DNA of 50,427 nt from Bacteroidota bacterium (GTDB lineage: Bacteria; Bacteroidota; Bacteroidia; NS11-12g; UBA955), in NCBI GenBank assembly GCA_030682255.1, contig JAUXOK010000009.1, forward strand, positions 1 through 50,427. The letters run 5' to 3'. Numbering within the stretch: position 1 is the stretch's first letter; every line of letters starts with the position of its first letter. The notes under the pieces were generated by a model. It saw only the letters and a list, made by a program, of their open reading frames with translations, ran no database searches and had not been told where the DNA came from. This document shows, piece by piece, positions 8,437 through 17,132 of this stretch. Position numbers and translations under genes: made by a program.

Positions 8437-8468
8437 TTTGATAAAACGATTGCGAAGAGTTATGTTTG
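8437..8468 (+). promoter_or_regulatory. Bacteroidota-type promoter of rmuC
   Basis: A TTTG -33 element (8437-8440) is followed after 20 bases by TATGTTTG (8461-8468), a full match to TANNTTTG. Transcription would start near 8475. This places the start codon downstream, at ATG 8502, rather than at a TTG (8466) inside the -7 box. Confidence 0.65.
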
Positions 8469-8501
8469 TTAGTTCAAAAACCAACTATTTTTTCTTTTAA
8501 A

Positions 8502-9929
8502 ATGCTTATTTACATTTCGATTATTCTGTCTATTATTTCATTAGCCCTCTTGCTTTTGATGTTCTTTAAACCTAACAAAGACAACAAATCAATGGAGACG
8601 ATTCTTGCGCTTCAAACCCAAATTGACAAATTGGAAATTAGCCTTAAACAAGAATTTGCAAACAACCGTGCAGAAAACAATGTCAACGCCAAAGAAAACA
8701 GAACTGAGTTAGCCAATCAAATTAATATTTTCTCGAATAACACATTCAGTCAATTAAAATCCTTTCAGGAAAACATTGACAACAACAACAAAGAAAACCG
8801 AAAAGAATTATCCGAAAACCTAGAAAAACTAAAATCCGATTTGAGTAATGCTTTAAAAGACTACAGAACCCATTTGGCACAACAGTTTGGGGATTTTCAG
8901 AACCAACAAAAACTTCAAAGCGAAAACAGCAATAATCAACTCAAAGAAATTCGAGTAACGTTAGAAAGCAACATCAAAAACATGCAAGATGGCAATGAGA
9001 AAAAACTGGAGGAAATGCGCAAAACAGTGGATGAAAAACTGAATGAAACACTTGAAAAACGCTTGGGAGAATCTTTTAAACAAGTGAGTGATAGATTGGA
9101 AGCGGTGCACAAAGGTTTGGGCGAAATGCAACATTTAGCAACCAGTGTAGGCGATTTAAAAAAAGTGATGAGCAATGTAAAATCGAGGGGTGTATTAGGT
9201 GAATATCAATTGCAAAACATCATCGAAGATTTATTGACCAACGAGCAATATGAGAAAAACGTAAAAACGAAAGTTGGCAGTGGCGCGGTGGTAGAGTTTG
9301 CCATTAAAATGCCACATGGCAGCAATTTAGACAAAAGCTTGTGGTTGCCTATTGATTCAAAATTCCCTAAAGAAGATTACGAATCCTTGGTTGAAGCATA
9401 CGACAAAGGAGATGTTGAAAAAATTGAAGAATACAGAAAAGCCTTTATCAGAGGTATTCGTAAAAACGCTCAAGACATCAGAGAAAAATACATCGATCCG
9501 CCCAACACAACAGAATATGGCATCATGTTTTTACCATACGAAAGTCTGTTTGGTGAAGTACTAAGAACACCAGGATTGTTTGAGCAATTGCAAAAAGAGT
9601 TTAAAATAACCATAACAGGTCCAACCACATTAAGTGCCCTTTTGAATAGTTTACAAATGGGATTCCGCACTCTCGCCATCGAAAAAAGAAGCAGCGAAGT
9701 GTGGGATTTATTGGGTGCTGTTAAAACTGAATTTGGCAAGTTTGGCGATGTATTGGTAAAAACCAAAAAGAAACTTCAAGAAGCATCGAACGTGATAGAA
9801 AGTGCCGAAGTAAGAACAAGGGCCATAGACAGACAACTCAAAAACGTGCAATCGTTAACTTACGAAAAAAGCAGCGAAGTATTGGGAATTGAGGATGAAG
9901 AGGAGATTATAGAAGATGATATGCAGTAA
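8502..9929 (+). CDS. rmuC: DNA recombination protein RmuC, 475 aa
   Basis: RmuC is a predicted membrane-anchored nuclease-like protein that limits inversions at short inverted repeats in other bacteria. The protein starts with one membrane segment (YISIILSIISLALLLLMFF), then a long coiled coil to about residue 215. The RmuC domain follows, with VKSRGVLGEYQLQNIIEDLL, LPIDSKFPKEDY and PYESLFGEVLR, and then LSALLNSLQMGFRT. The start at 8502 is chosen because the longer frame begins inside the promoter box and because the membrane segment follows at once. It stands alone. Confidence 0.93.
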   Translation: MLIYISIILSIISLALLLLMFFKPNKDNKSMETILALQTQIDKLEISLKQEFANNRAENNVNAKENRTELANQINIFSNNTFSQLKSFQENIDNNNKENRKELSENLEKLKSDLSNALKDYRTHLAQQFGDFQNQQKLQSENSNNQLKEIRVTLESNIKNMQDGNEKKLEEMRKTVDEKLNETLEKRLGESFKQVSDRLEAVHKGLGEMQHLATSVGDLKKVMSNVKSRGVLGEYQLQNIIEDLLTNEQYEKNVKTKVGSGAVVEFAIKMPHGSNLDKSLWLPIDSKFPKEDYESLVEAYDKGDVEKIEEYRKAFIRGIRKNAQDIREKYIDPPNTTEYGIMFLPYESLFGEVLRTPGLFEQLQKEFKITITGPTTLSALLNSLQMGFRTLAIEKRSSEVWDLLGAVKTEFGKFGDVLVKTKKKLQEASNVIESAEVRTRAIDRQLKNVQSLTYEKSSEVLGIEDEEEIIEDDMQ

Positions 9930-10345
9930 AATAGATTTAAAAAAGCGGTTACTTTGGTTTACCAATTATTGCTTATACCCAAAAACAGATTAGGCTTTTG
10001 TTATGAGATAGTTTTATCCAATTCATTAATTTGGAATTGAAACCTTTATTTTCTATTGTTAATTTCAAGAATCAAGTATGATGACCCAGATCAACTGCTT
10101 TTTTACTTGTTTTAAATAAATGCTTTCAGAAGAATGATTATATCGAATAAGTAGCTTTTAAAAAAACCAACCGATGTAATAAAAACATGTTTATGCTCTT
10201 TTATTGCATTTTCAAATGTTTGTCACAATGTATATTGACGGATTATTAGCAAGACAAACAAACACAATCTTTAATAGAACAACAAAGAATCATTTTTGCA
10301 TGGAAACGACAATTTTTGGCAAATGCTGTTGATGATGTTTTATTT
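9930..10345. other. Intergenic region without a recognisable gene
   Basis: About 415 AT-rich bases between convergent rmuC and the 416-residue protein gene. No credible reading frame, clear terminator hairpin or tRNA was seen. Confidence 0.6.
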
Positions 10346-11596
10346 TCATTTGTTTGCCAGTTGTTCCCTAAAATAATCGGGCAATTTCTCTAGGGCAATA
10401 GCCAACTTTTCATTATTTTCTTTCTTGATTTTTTCATCTTTTATGTAGTAGTTGTAATTTTTGAAAAGGAAATAAAACAACAATCTGTTGTAATAGTCTA
10501 ATTCCGTGTCAGCAATTATTGATAGTATTTCATTTTCAACTTCATTTCTGTTATTAGTCTCAGATAATGCACGTCCTACTCGCCAAATACTACCATAATA
10601 ATGATTTGATGCAGGATTATCAATTCTTAAAGTTATACCCAAAATAAGGTCAGTAACATTGATGTTTAGCACTTCAAGTTCTTTGATGTATGTATTTCTT
10701 TGTCCCCATGCATAGCTTCCATCAGACATTCTTTCAAAGCGGTCATTCATTATATCTAAATGTGCTTTTAGAAAAACTTCCCATTTGTATGTTTCAGCAG
10801 ATAATAAAGCAATATTTACAGCATGTGTTCTAGGTCTGCTATCCATACTACAGCCACCTACCACTCTTGTGCTTCTCATTTCATCAAGAAGTTTTGCTTT
10901 CTTTTCATCAGATAACGAGGTCCAATTTTTTGGAAGTTCAACCCAACCACTCTTTAAATCATCTTTAAATTTTGCAGTGCTTGTATCAATTAAACAGTCA
11001 GAATAACCAATCATTAACGAATATTTTTTAGGCAATTCTATTGATTTAAAATTATCTGGGAAATAGAAGGCTTTTAGACTCTGATTTGAATACTCTGATT
11101 TTTTATTATAGTCGAACAGCCATTTCTCTTTCAAATCCATTTCATAAAGTATTATGTCTTCGGTTTTAATACTAAATCCATAATCGCTTTTCAAATCAAA
11201 ATGTTCAAATCTTACAATTTTCTTGTTCTCATAGGTAGTGTATTTACTTTTTAAAATGAGAATATTCTTTTCAATCTTAGAATTTGGATATTTTAAGCAA
11301 AAATCCTCAAATGACATGTTTTGCTCTAAGTCTTTCTTGGCTGATTTAATGTCGCCTGTATCTAGCTTAACGAGGTGTCCTATTGCTTGTTGTTTAGAAT
11401 AAAAAACTTTGTCGAAGTTACACGTCTTAAATTTCAAATTCAACGAATCAACAATATGACTTAATTTTGCCATAGTTTGTGTGCTATAAATTAAGCCATT
11501 AGGATAAGTTTTAAATTCCCCGTTTTGGCAATAAGCTGAAATTGCAAACAACAATCCAACGATTTGTGTCGTGATTTTTTTCATATTTGTCATCAT
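10346..11596 (-). CDS. Exported protein of unknown function, 416 aa
   Basis: A signal peptide is visible (KKITTQIVGLLFAISAYC, cut before QNGEF). An alternative start is the ATG at 11584 (MKKITT). The body has no motif that I can place. Segments that may be conserved are VGGCSMDSRPRTHAVNIALL and YAWGQRNTYIKELEVLN, and the C-terminal half appears helical. It lacks a T9SS sorting tail, so it is probably periplasmic. It is not in a tight operon with the PNGase F-like gene 480 bases away. Function unknown. Confidence 0.7.
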   Translation of the reverse strand: MMTNMKKITTQIVGLLFAISAYCQNGEFKTYPNGLIYSTQTMAKLSHIVDSLNLKFKTCNFDKVFYSKQQAIGHLVKLDTGDIKSAKKDLEQNMSFEDFCLKYPNSKIEKNILILKSKYTTYENKKIVRFEHFDLKSDYGFSIKTEDIILYEMDLKEKWLFDYNKKSEYSNQSLKAFYFPDNFKSIELPKKYSLMIGYSDCLIDTSTAKFKDDLKSGWVELPKNWTSLSDEKKAKLLDEMRSTRVVGGCSMDSRPRTHAVNIALLSAETYKWEVFLKAHLDIMNDRFERMSDGSYAWGQRNTYIKELEVLNINVTDLILGITLRIDNPASNHYYGSIWRVGRALSETNNRNEVENEILSIIADTELDYYNRLLFYFLFKNYNYYIKDEKIKKENNEKLAIALEKLPDYFREQLANK

Positions 11597-12073
11597 TTTA
11601 AAATTTTAATTAACATACATTTCTATTAAATACCATGTCCTTTATCCAACAATAACTAATTGGATATTTGAAGTTCTTATATTCAGTTGAAAGATTGTAC
11701 ATCCAAGATTCTAAATACTGAAATTGAAATATAAAATAGTACATCGAAGATGTTAAATCGTATTTGGCAATTGTTTGAGTAAAAATTAGAGTTTTAGTTG
11801 TTGATATTAAATCAATATGTCCAATCCTCAATAAAGATGTATTGTTTTTTAAAGATGTTGGATATGGAACTGCAAGAAACATAAATAAATACCTCTATAA
11901 CTACTTTATAGACACATTTATTGTGCTAAATGTTGCAATTTTTAAAAAAACTTAACAACTATTTTAAAACCCACAATATTTAATGCAGAAGGAGTAGTTA
12001 TTTATTCCAATTTAAAAAAATGATTGTACTATTACAGACAAATACTCAGGATTAGATTAAACCAGGGTTTTCT
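11597..12073. other. Intergenic region, AT-rich, no convincing gene
   Basis: A 90-residue minus-strand frame (11610-11882) exists, but its composition looks random and it has no start context. Nothing else is recognised here. Confidence 0.5.
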
Positions 12074-14029
12074 CTAATCTATTACAACAAACTTATTACT
12101 TACAGTTTTACCTTCCTGCATTAAAACAACATTGTAGACGCCATTATTAAGAACCAATTGAAGTTCGTTTTCTAAACCGTTTTTATCGCTATTAAAAACC
12201 AATTGTCCCAACGAATTATAAACGCTGACTTTAAAAGAAATGAGTGGATTTACATCAAAAACAAAATTCGCTAGCTTGCTTGTTGGATTTGGAAGAACTT
12301 GAATTCCAATACTAGAACCATCAAAATTTGTGAGAGACGGCAAATTCATTGGATATGTAGAATTGAAGTTGAAAACATGTTTAGTTCCAAAATCAGAATT
12401 AAAGTTTTTCAACATAGTATTATTCCCCATTCTTCTAAATTGAATATACCCAGAACCATCAGCCGTATTAGCCCACCAATCCAAACCATCTTTATTTAAG
12501 GCATTATTGCTTGGTGGTGAGCCTTCGTCAGAAAATTCGAAAGTATAGCACTTGTTATTTTCTAGAAAAACAGTGTCTCTATAAATTGTATTTGGCAAAA
12601 ACTGTGTTTGATTTCTAATTACTTTACCTTGTGCATCTTTGAGTGTATATGAATTTTCTGAAGGTGCATTATTGGTTTTGAATACAATAACAAATTGATT
12701 AGGCAAAACCGCACTGTTCACTATTTTACTATAAGCTATATTATCTTTTTGATATTCATCTTCTTGACCATTCACTTTAGTTATTTTAACAAAAAAATCA
12801 CTGCCAACATTCGCCCAATGATAATAGGCTTCGAGATTTAAAACCTGAGATTCAAATGGTTTAATCATGCATGGCACCCATATTTTTTGAACTACACCTC
12901 CAACATTTCCATATTCAAAATCCAAAGCAGTAACAGTTTCTGTACCCATATTTTTTACCCTTATAATTGGGGCTCCACAAGTTGGATTTAACCTTAAATT
13001 TTCATATTCAGTTGAAGGTGATAAAATTGACTCTAAATCTACATCGAATTTCTTTTGATTATTTTTAAAATAAAAGGCATAAGCTGAGATATAATAATTA
13101 GCACTTCCACCAGCTAAATTCTCATATTCTTGCATATTAAGCGAAAAATTGTAATCTTTACCGGTTGGAGTTTTTAAATAAATATCATCTGGCAAAACAG
13201 GAGCTCCAGGGCACCACCCTGCCCTATCATAAACCCAGGTTCCAGCTTGAGGAAATAAACTATTAAAACCACAATCATCTCTCCAAACATTTTTTTCTGA
13301 AATAACTGTTCCATCTAGTTTAAGTATTCTTTTTTTAGAACAAAATTCGGAGCAATTTTCTTGTTTATCCATTCCATGTCCTGTTTGTATCACTTTAATA
13401 TTCGTGTAATCAGCTTGGCTTGGCACCTGAAATGTTTGATCTGGCACAAATGACTTAAAAGGAGAATTACTATTGCCATAAGGCGCATTAACCTCAAAAA
13501 AACGTTTATAACCTTGGGGAATTCTGGCTGGTTCACCTTTAATGAAATTAAAATCTAAAGTAACTGTCCAACCTCTGTCATTATTAGCTTCATAGCCCGT
13601 ATGTTTGTATAAAATTTGAACAGAATCGTGAAGTAATTCAGAAAAATCTGTCACATCAAAATACCATCCATGTTTCCAATTTTGGCTACTGTTCCAATAA
13701 AAACCGTAGGGTGTTATAAATCTGGCTAATTCATAATGCAAACTATCTCCGTTTTTACCTCCTACTTTTCCTATATAAAGATGGTTTAAATAATCCCATT
13801 CACCGCATTTTAAGCCTGGTGCACATCCAAATTCTAGATATAAATACACTTTCCTATACGAAACATCTTTTTCAGGAAATACACCCCAAGACTCATAATA
13901 GGTGTGACCAACAGCAGGGTTTGTTTTTATCACCACCTTTTGATGTGTATTAACCTTGATTGTATCTTGAGATTTTAGGTTAAGATTGACAAAAAACAAT
14001 AAAGCAATAACTGTAATTTTTAATTTCAT
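12074..14029 (-). CDS. PNGase F-like peptide-N-glycosidase with T9SS type A tail, 651 aa
   Basis: PNGase F removes whole N-glycans from glycoprotein asparagines. Similarity to the Elizabethkingia enzyme is clear by eye over both jelly-roll halves: CGEWD (75-79; Asp79 at the place of catalytic Asp60), RFITPYG (103-109), DVTDF (125-129), TGHGMD (216-221), NCSEFC (225-230; Glu228 at the place of Glu206), and DRAGWCPGAPV (268-278). The residue facing Glu118 appears to be His in YKHTG, which could alter activity. The N-terminus is a signal peptide (MKLKITVIALLFFVNLNLKS). A type A sorting domain closes the protein (IQVLPNPTSKLANF to VVID), which PNGase F itself lacks. The start at 14029 replaces a longer frame because a -7 box lies between the two. 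Confidence 0.85.
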   Translation of the reverse strand: MKLKITVIALLFFVNLNLKSQDTIKVNTHQKVVIKTNPAVGHTYYESWGVFPEKDVSYRKVYLYLEFGCAPGLKCGEWDYLNHLYIGKVGGKNGDSLHYELARFITPYGFYWNSSQNWKHGWYFDVTDFSELLHDSVQILYKHTGYEANNDRGWTVTLDFNFIKGEPARIPQGYKRFFEVNAPYGNSNSPFKSFVPDQTFQVPSQADYTNIKVIQTGHGMDKQENCSEFCSKKRILKLDGTVISEKNVWRDDCGFNSLFPQAGTWVYDRAGWCPGAPVLPDDIYLKTPTGKDYNFSLNMQEYENLAGGSANYYISAYAFYFKNNQKKFDVDLESILSPSTEYENLRLNPTCGAPIIRVKNMGTETVTALDFEYGNVGGVVQKIWVPCMIKPFESQVLNLEAYYHWANVGSDFFVKITKVNGQEDEYQKDNIAYSKIVNSAVLPNQFVIVFKTNNAPSENSYTLKDAQGKVIRNQTQFLPNTIYRDTVFLENNKCYTFEFSDEGSPPSNNALNKDGLDWWANTADGSGYIQFRRMGNNTMLKNFNSDFGTKHVFNFNSTYPMNLPSLTNFDGSSIGIQVLPNPTSKLANFVFDVNPLISFKVSVYNSLGQLVFNSDKNGLENELQLVLNNGVYNVVLMQEGKTVSNKFVVID

Positions 14030-14041
14030 ATTTTCAAAACA

Positions 14042-14049
14042 CAAACATA
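14042..14049 (-). promoter_or_regulatory. Candidate -7 box TATGTTTG of the PNGase F-like gene
   Basis: On the minus strand TATGTTTG ends 12 bases before the ATG at 14029. It matches TANNTTTG and lies inside the extended frame that would begin at 14062, so the downstream ATG is the better start. No clear -33 element was found. Confidence 0.5.
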
Positions 14050-14248
14050 ACAAAAAAAACATTTGTTTTTTTAAAAACTAAATATTTCAAAAAAAATCAA
14101 AAACTGGCTTGCCTAAATTAGAGCTTACTTAAAACTCATATTTGAATGAGCGTTTATCAAAACATCTACTTTTATGCGAATAATCAACTGACAATTTAAC
14201 TATAAATATACTTTAGGAGAATTTAGTCATCCCCTCAAAATAACGACC

Positions 14249-15250
14249 TCAATACAACGAAAATTCTTTTAGATTAAATCGTTCTAAAAAATCTTTTCTT
14301 TCCCAATCGTTATATCTCAGTTTTGTGGCAATCGAAAATTCAAGCAATTCCTCAAATAGAGATTTGTGTTTTTCTAGTGCTTTTAATGAAGATGGATAAT
14401 CAATAAACCCAAATGAAATTGGGGGGGTCTTAGCATCGCCAATTAAAAACGTTACGCTAGGCGAAATGCCTTTTATTTGAATCTGATAATTATTGAATGA
14501 AATTAACATATACATTTGTATAAAATCATTGTTTTTTAAATCAAATGGGTCGAATAGAATCACTGTGTCATATTCATCTTGCATATCAGAGCCTCTATAA
14601 AGTGTAATGTTTCTTTTTTGATTTGCTCTTTCAGTTTTTTCTTTCAAATTGTATTTACTTTGCAGAGAATCGTTTTTGTATAAACTTATATTTTCTGATA
14701 AACTATAATCCCTTAAAGTTATATGAAACCCATGTAATATTTCTCTACTTTTTTCTGGTATTTTATCCATTCTTAATTGATTAATCTCCAAAAAATAATC
14801 CATATATTTCTTATTTGAAGTGGTCAATGTTTTTAAAAAATCTTCTTTTTTAATGTAAACCAATTGGTTTTTAATTTTAAAAAACACGTGTTGCTTGGTG
14901 AAAGATAAATCAGAGAATGCTTTAATATCAAAATTGGAGTAATTGATTATAGAATCATATCCAATTTCGGGGTCTTCGGGGTCAGATTGAATCCAAACAG
15001 CGAATTCATTTGAAAAAAGTGTCGCTTTTTTGTGGGGGTCAAATGCTAGATTTTTGTCGTTTTGAAATACGGTTATTTTGTTGTTTTCAATAAGATTATA
15101 GGTGTTTTGGAGAATTTCAACATGTTGTTTATATGCCCAATACCCAAAGTCTAATTCCGACAATGTTGTCAATGTATTCTGTGCTTTTAATTGAGTGAAA
15201 AACAAAACAAAAAAAGCTAAAAAAAAGAGTGGTTTGTAATTTAAATTCAT
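14249..15250 (-). CDS. Exported protein of unknown function, 333 aa
   Basis: A signal peptide is visible (FFLAFFVLFFTQLKA, cut before QNTL). The mature part is rich in Lys, Asn and Phe with alternating beta-type segments (KQHVFFKIKNQLVYIKKEDF). It ends DFLERFNLKEFSLY without a T9SS tail. A periplasmic place is likely. It is divergent from pepP and separated from the PNGase F-like gene by about 220 bases. I do not recognise a family. Confidence 0.7.
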   Translation of the reverse strand: MNLNYKPLFFLAFFVLFFTQLKAQNTLTTLSELDFGYWAYKQHVEILQNTYNLIENNKITVFQNDKNLAFDPHKKATLFSNEFAVWIQSDPEDPEIGYDSIINYSNFDIKAFSDLSFTKQHVFFKIKNQLVYIKKEDFLKTLTTSNKKYMDYFLEINQLRMDKIPEKSREILHGFHITLRDYSLSENISLYKNDSLQSKYNLKEKTERANQKRNITLYRGSDMQDEYDTVILFDPFDLKNNDFIQMYMLISFNNYQIQIKGISPSVTFLIGDAKTPPISFGFIDYPSSLKALEKHKSLFEELLEFSIATKLRYNDWERKDFLERFNLKEFSLY

Positions 15251-15333
15251 TTTTAATCAAACGAAAATAAGTTATTTTTATTACAAATTGTTTCTTGCTC
15301 ACTAAAAATAATTATTTTCGCCATTCAATCGTT

Positions 15334-16632
15334 ATGAAATATCAAGCCATCAATCCGCAATTATTTATTGAAAACAGAAAACGTTTTGTTGCACAAATGA
15401 AACCCAATAGTATTGCTATATTTAGAAGCAACTACGAGTTTGTTCGCAATGGAGATGCCAATTTGGATTTCAAGCAAAATTCCGATTTCTTTTGGTTGAC
15501 AGGTATCGACCAAGAAGATAGTTTTTTGGTTTTATTTCCCGATAGTCCCGATGCAGCATTCAAAGAATGTTTATTTTTAAAACAAACGAATGCCACCATT
15601 GCGGTTTGGGAGGGACATAAATACACCAAAGAAGAAGCTACAGAAACCAGCGGCATTAAATCCATTTTTTGGAATGATGGTTTTGAAAATGCCATTCGGT
15701 CAAAAATAAATTATGCTGAAAACATTTACTTAACCCTGAACGAAAACGACAGATACACTTATAAATCTCCTTCAAGCGATTTAGACTTTGCTAAAAAAAT
15801 TCAAAACGATTTTCCACTACATCATTTTCTCAGAGCTGCACCAATATTGCAGAGACTTAGAAGTGTAAAAACCGAAATAGAGTTAAATTTAACCCGACAT
15901 GCCATAGGTATCTCCAAAAAAGGATTCGAAAGATTGTTGAACTTTGTAAAACCAGGTGTCATGGAATACGAAGTAGAGGCAGAATTAATTCATGAATATA
16001 TCAGAAATGCTGCATCAGGACATTCATTTCATCCGATAGTTGCTAGTGGCGCAAGTGCCTGTGTACTTCATTATGTAGACAATAACAAACCTTGCAAAGA
16101 TGGCGATTTACTTCTTGTAGATTGTGGTGTAGACTATGCCAATTATGCTAGCGATATGACAAGGGTAATACCAGTAAATGGTAGATTTACACCAAGACAA
16201 AAAGATGTATACAATGCTGTGCTAAGAGTCATGAGAGCGGCTTCAAAACTTTTGGTTCCGGGTACTATGTTGATGGATTACCATCAAATTGTAGGCAAAG
16301 AATTGATGGAAAAAGAATTGGTGGACTTAGGTTTGTTAACAATGGAACAAATAAAAAAAGAAGATCCTGCTTGGCCAGCTTATAAAAAATATTTCATGCA
16401 TGGCACCAGTCATTTTTTGGGAATAGACGTTCATGATGTGGGCATGAGATACGAACCGATGCAAGCAGGTAATTTATTTACTTGCGAACCAGGCATTTAT
16501 ATTCAAGAAGAAGGCATTGGCATCCGATTGGAAAACAACTTAGTGATTACCCATAATGGACCGATAGATTTAATGGATGAAATAAAAATGCCATTAGAGG
16601 TTGAAGAAATAGAAGCTCTGATGAATCGATAA
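15334..16632 (+). CDS. pepP: Xaa-Pro aminopeptidase (aminopeptidase P), 432 aa
   Basis: This is a dinuclear-metal M24B peptidase that removes an N-terminal residue before proline. The N-terminal creatinase-like domain includes FKQNSDFFWLTGIDQEDSFL. The catalytic pita-bread domain carries the metal ligands: LLVDCGVDYANYASDMTR (two Asp), HGTSHFLGIDVHDVG (His), CEPGIYI (Glu) and GIRLENN (Glu). The ATG at 15334 is chosen over a TTG at 15295, since family alignment begins at MKYQAI; a box, TATTTTCG (15313-15320), lies between. The next gene, a MarR regulator, starts at the base after the stop. Confidence 0.93.
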   Translation: MKYQAINPQLFIENRKRFVAQMKPNSIAIFRSNYEFVRNGDANLDFKQNSDFFWLTGIDQEDSFLVLFPDSPDAAFKECLFLKQTNATIAVWEGHKYTKEEATETSGIKSIFWNDGFENAIRSKINYAENIYLTLNENDRYTYKSPSSDLDFAKKIQNDFPLHHFLRAAPILQRLRSVKTEIELNLTRHAIGISKKGFERLLNFVKPGVMEYEVEAELIHEYIRNAASGHSFHPIVASGASACVLHYVDNNKPCKDGDLLLVDCGVDYANYASDMTRVIPVNGRFTPRQKDVYNAVLRVMRAASKLLVPGTMLMDYHQIVGKELMEKELVDLGLLTMEQIKKEDPAWPAYKKYFMHGTSHFLGIDVHDVGMRYEPMQAGNLFTCEPGIYIQEEGIGIRLENNLVITHNGPIDLMDEIKMPLEVEEIEALMNR

Positions 16633-17079
16633 ATGGCAAGACCTCAAAATCCTAATTTAAATTTCAATAGTTTATTTGTAAACACCAATAAACTAAAAAG
16701 GATTTTGGAATCTTACATTGAATCTGAAATGCATTTTAAGGGTATAAAAACTTTTAAATCTTCTTATTTGCCTGTTTTTCTGTTTTTATTTCAAGAAGGA
16801 AACACAACCGTTCAGATTGCATCGGCAATGGGTATATCAAAGCAAGCAGCAAGTAAAATGCTAAAAGAAATGATGTCTGAGGGTTTAGTAAAAACTCAAA
16901 TCAACAAATCGGATAGGAGATCTACGATTGTTTTATTATCTGCCAAAGGCAAAAGAATGGCTATCGAAACCAGAAAAACAATTCATAGATTGACTGAAAA
17001 TTACAAAAGTTTAATGGGAAAAAACAAATACGAACAATTGGTAGAAAGTATGGAAGCTTTGCTCGGCTTACATGAATAA
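16633..17079 (+). CDS. MarR family transcriptional regulator, 148 aa
   Basis: It is a winged-helix repressor of the MarR type, usually a dimer. The recognition helix region is NTTVQIASAMGISKQAASKM near residues 57-76, followed by LKEMMSEGLVKTQINKSDRR and the wing STIVLLSAKGKRMA. Length is standard. It follows pepP with zero spacing, so both are probably made from one mRNA. The ligand and target genes are unknown. Confidence 0.9.
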   Translation: MARPQNPNLNFNSLFVNTNKLKRILESYIESEMHFKGIKTFKSSYLPVFLFLFQEGNTTVQIASAMGISKQAASKMLKEMMSEGLVKTQINKSDRRSTIVLLSAKGKRMAIETRKTIHRLTENYKSLMGKNKYEQLVESMEALLGLHE

Positions 17080-17104
17080 TTTTTTTATAAAATAAATTTT
17101 TGTT

Positions 17105-17112
17105 TATATTTG
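17105..17112 (+). promoter_or_regulatory. Candidate -7 box TATATTTG of the large T9SS type B gene
   Basis: TATATTTG matches TANNTTTG. The longest open frame begins at a TTG (17100) upstream of the box. Transcription from this box would start near 17119, so translation most likely begins further down, at TTG 17133. No good -33 element was seen. Confidence 0.45.
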
Positions 17113-17132
17113 TTAAATTATTCAAGCATAGT

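Noticed and set aside
11610-11882. 90-residue minus-strand frame
   Set aside because: Random-looking composition, no signal, motif or start context; position just upstream of a real gene is the only support.
14249-15250. GldN/PorN-like gliding protein
   Set aside because: Only a faint similarity of a few segments and no neighbouring gldK/L/M genes; left as unknown.
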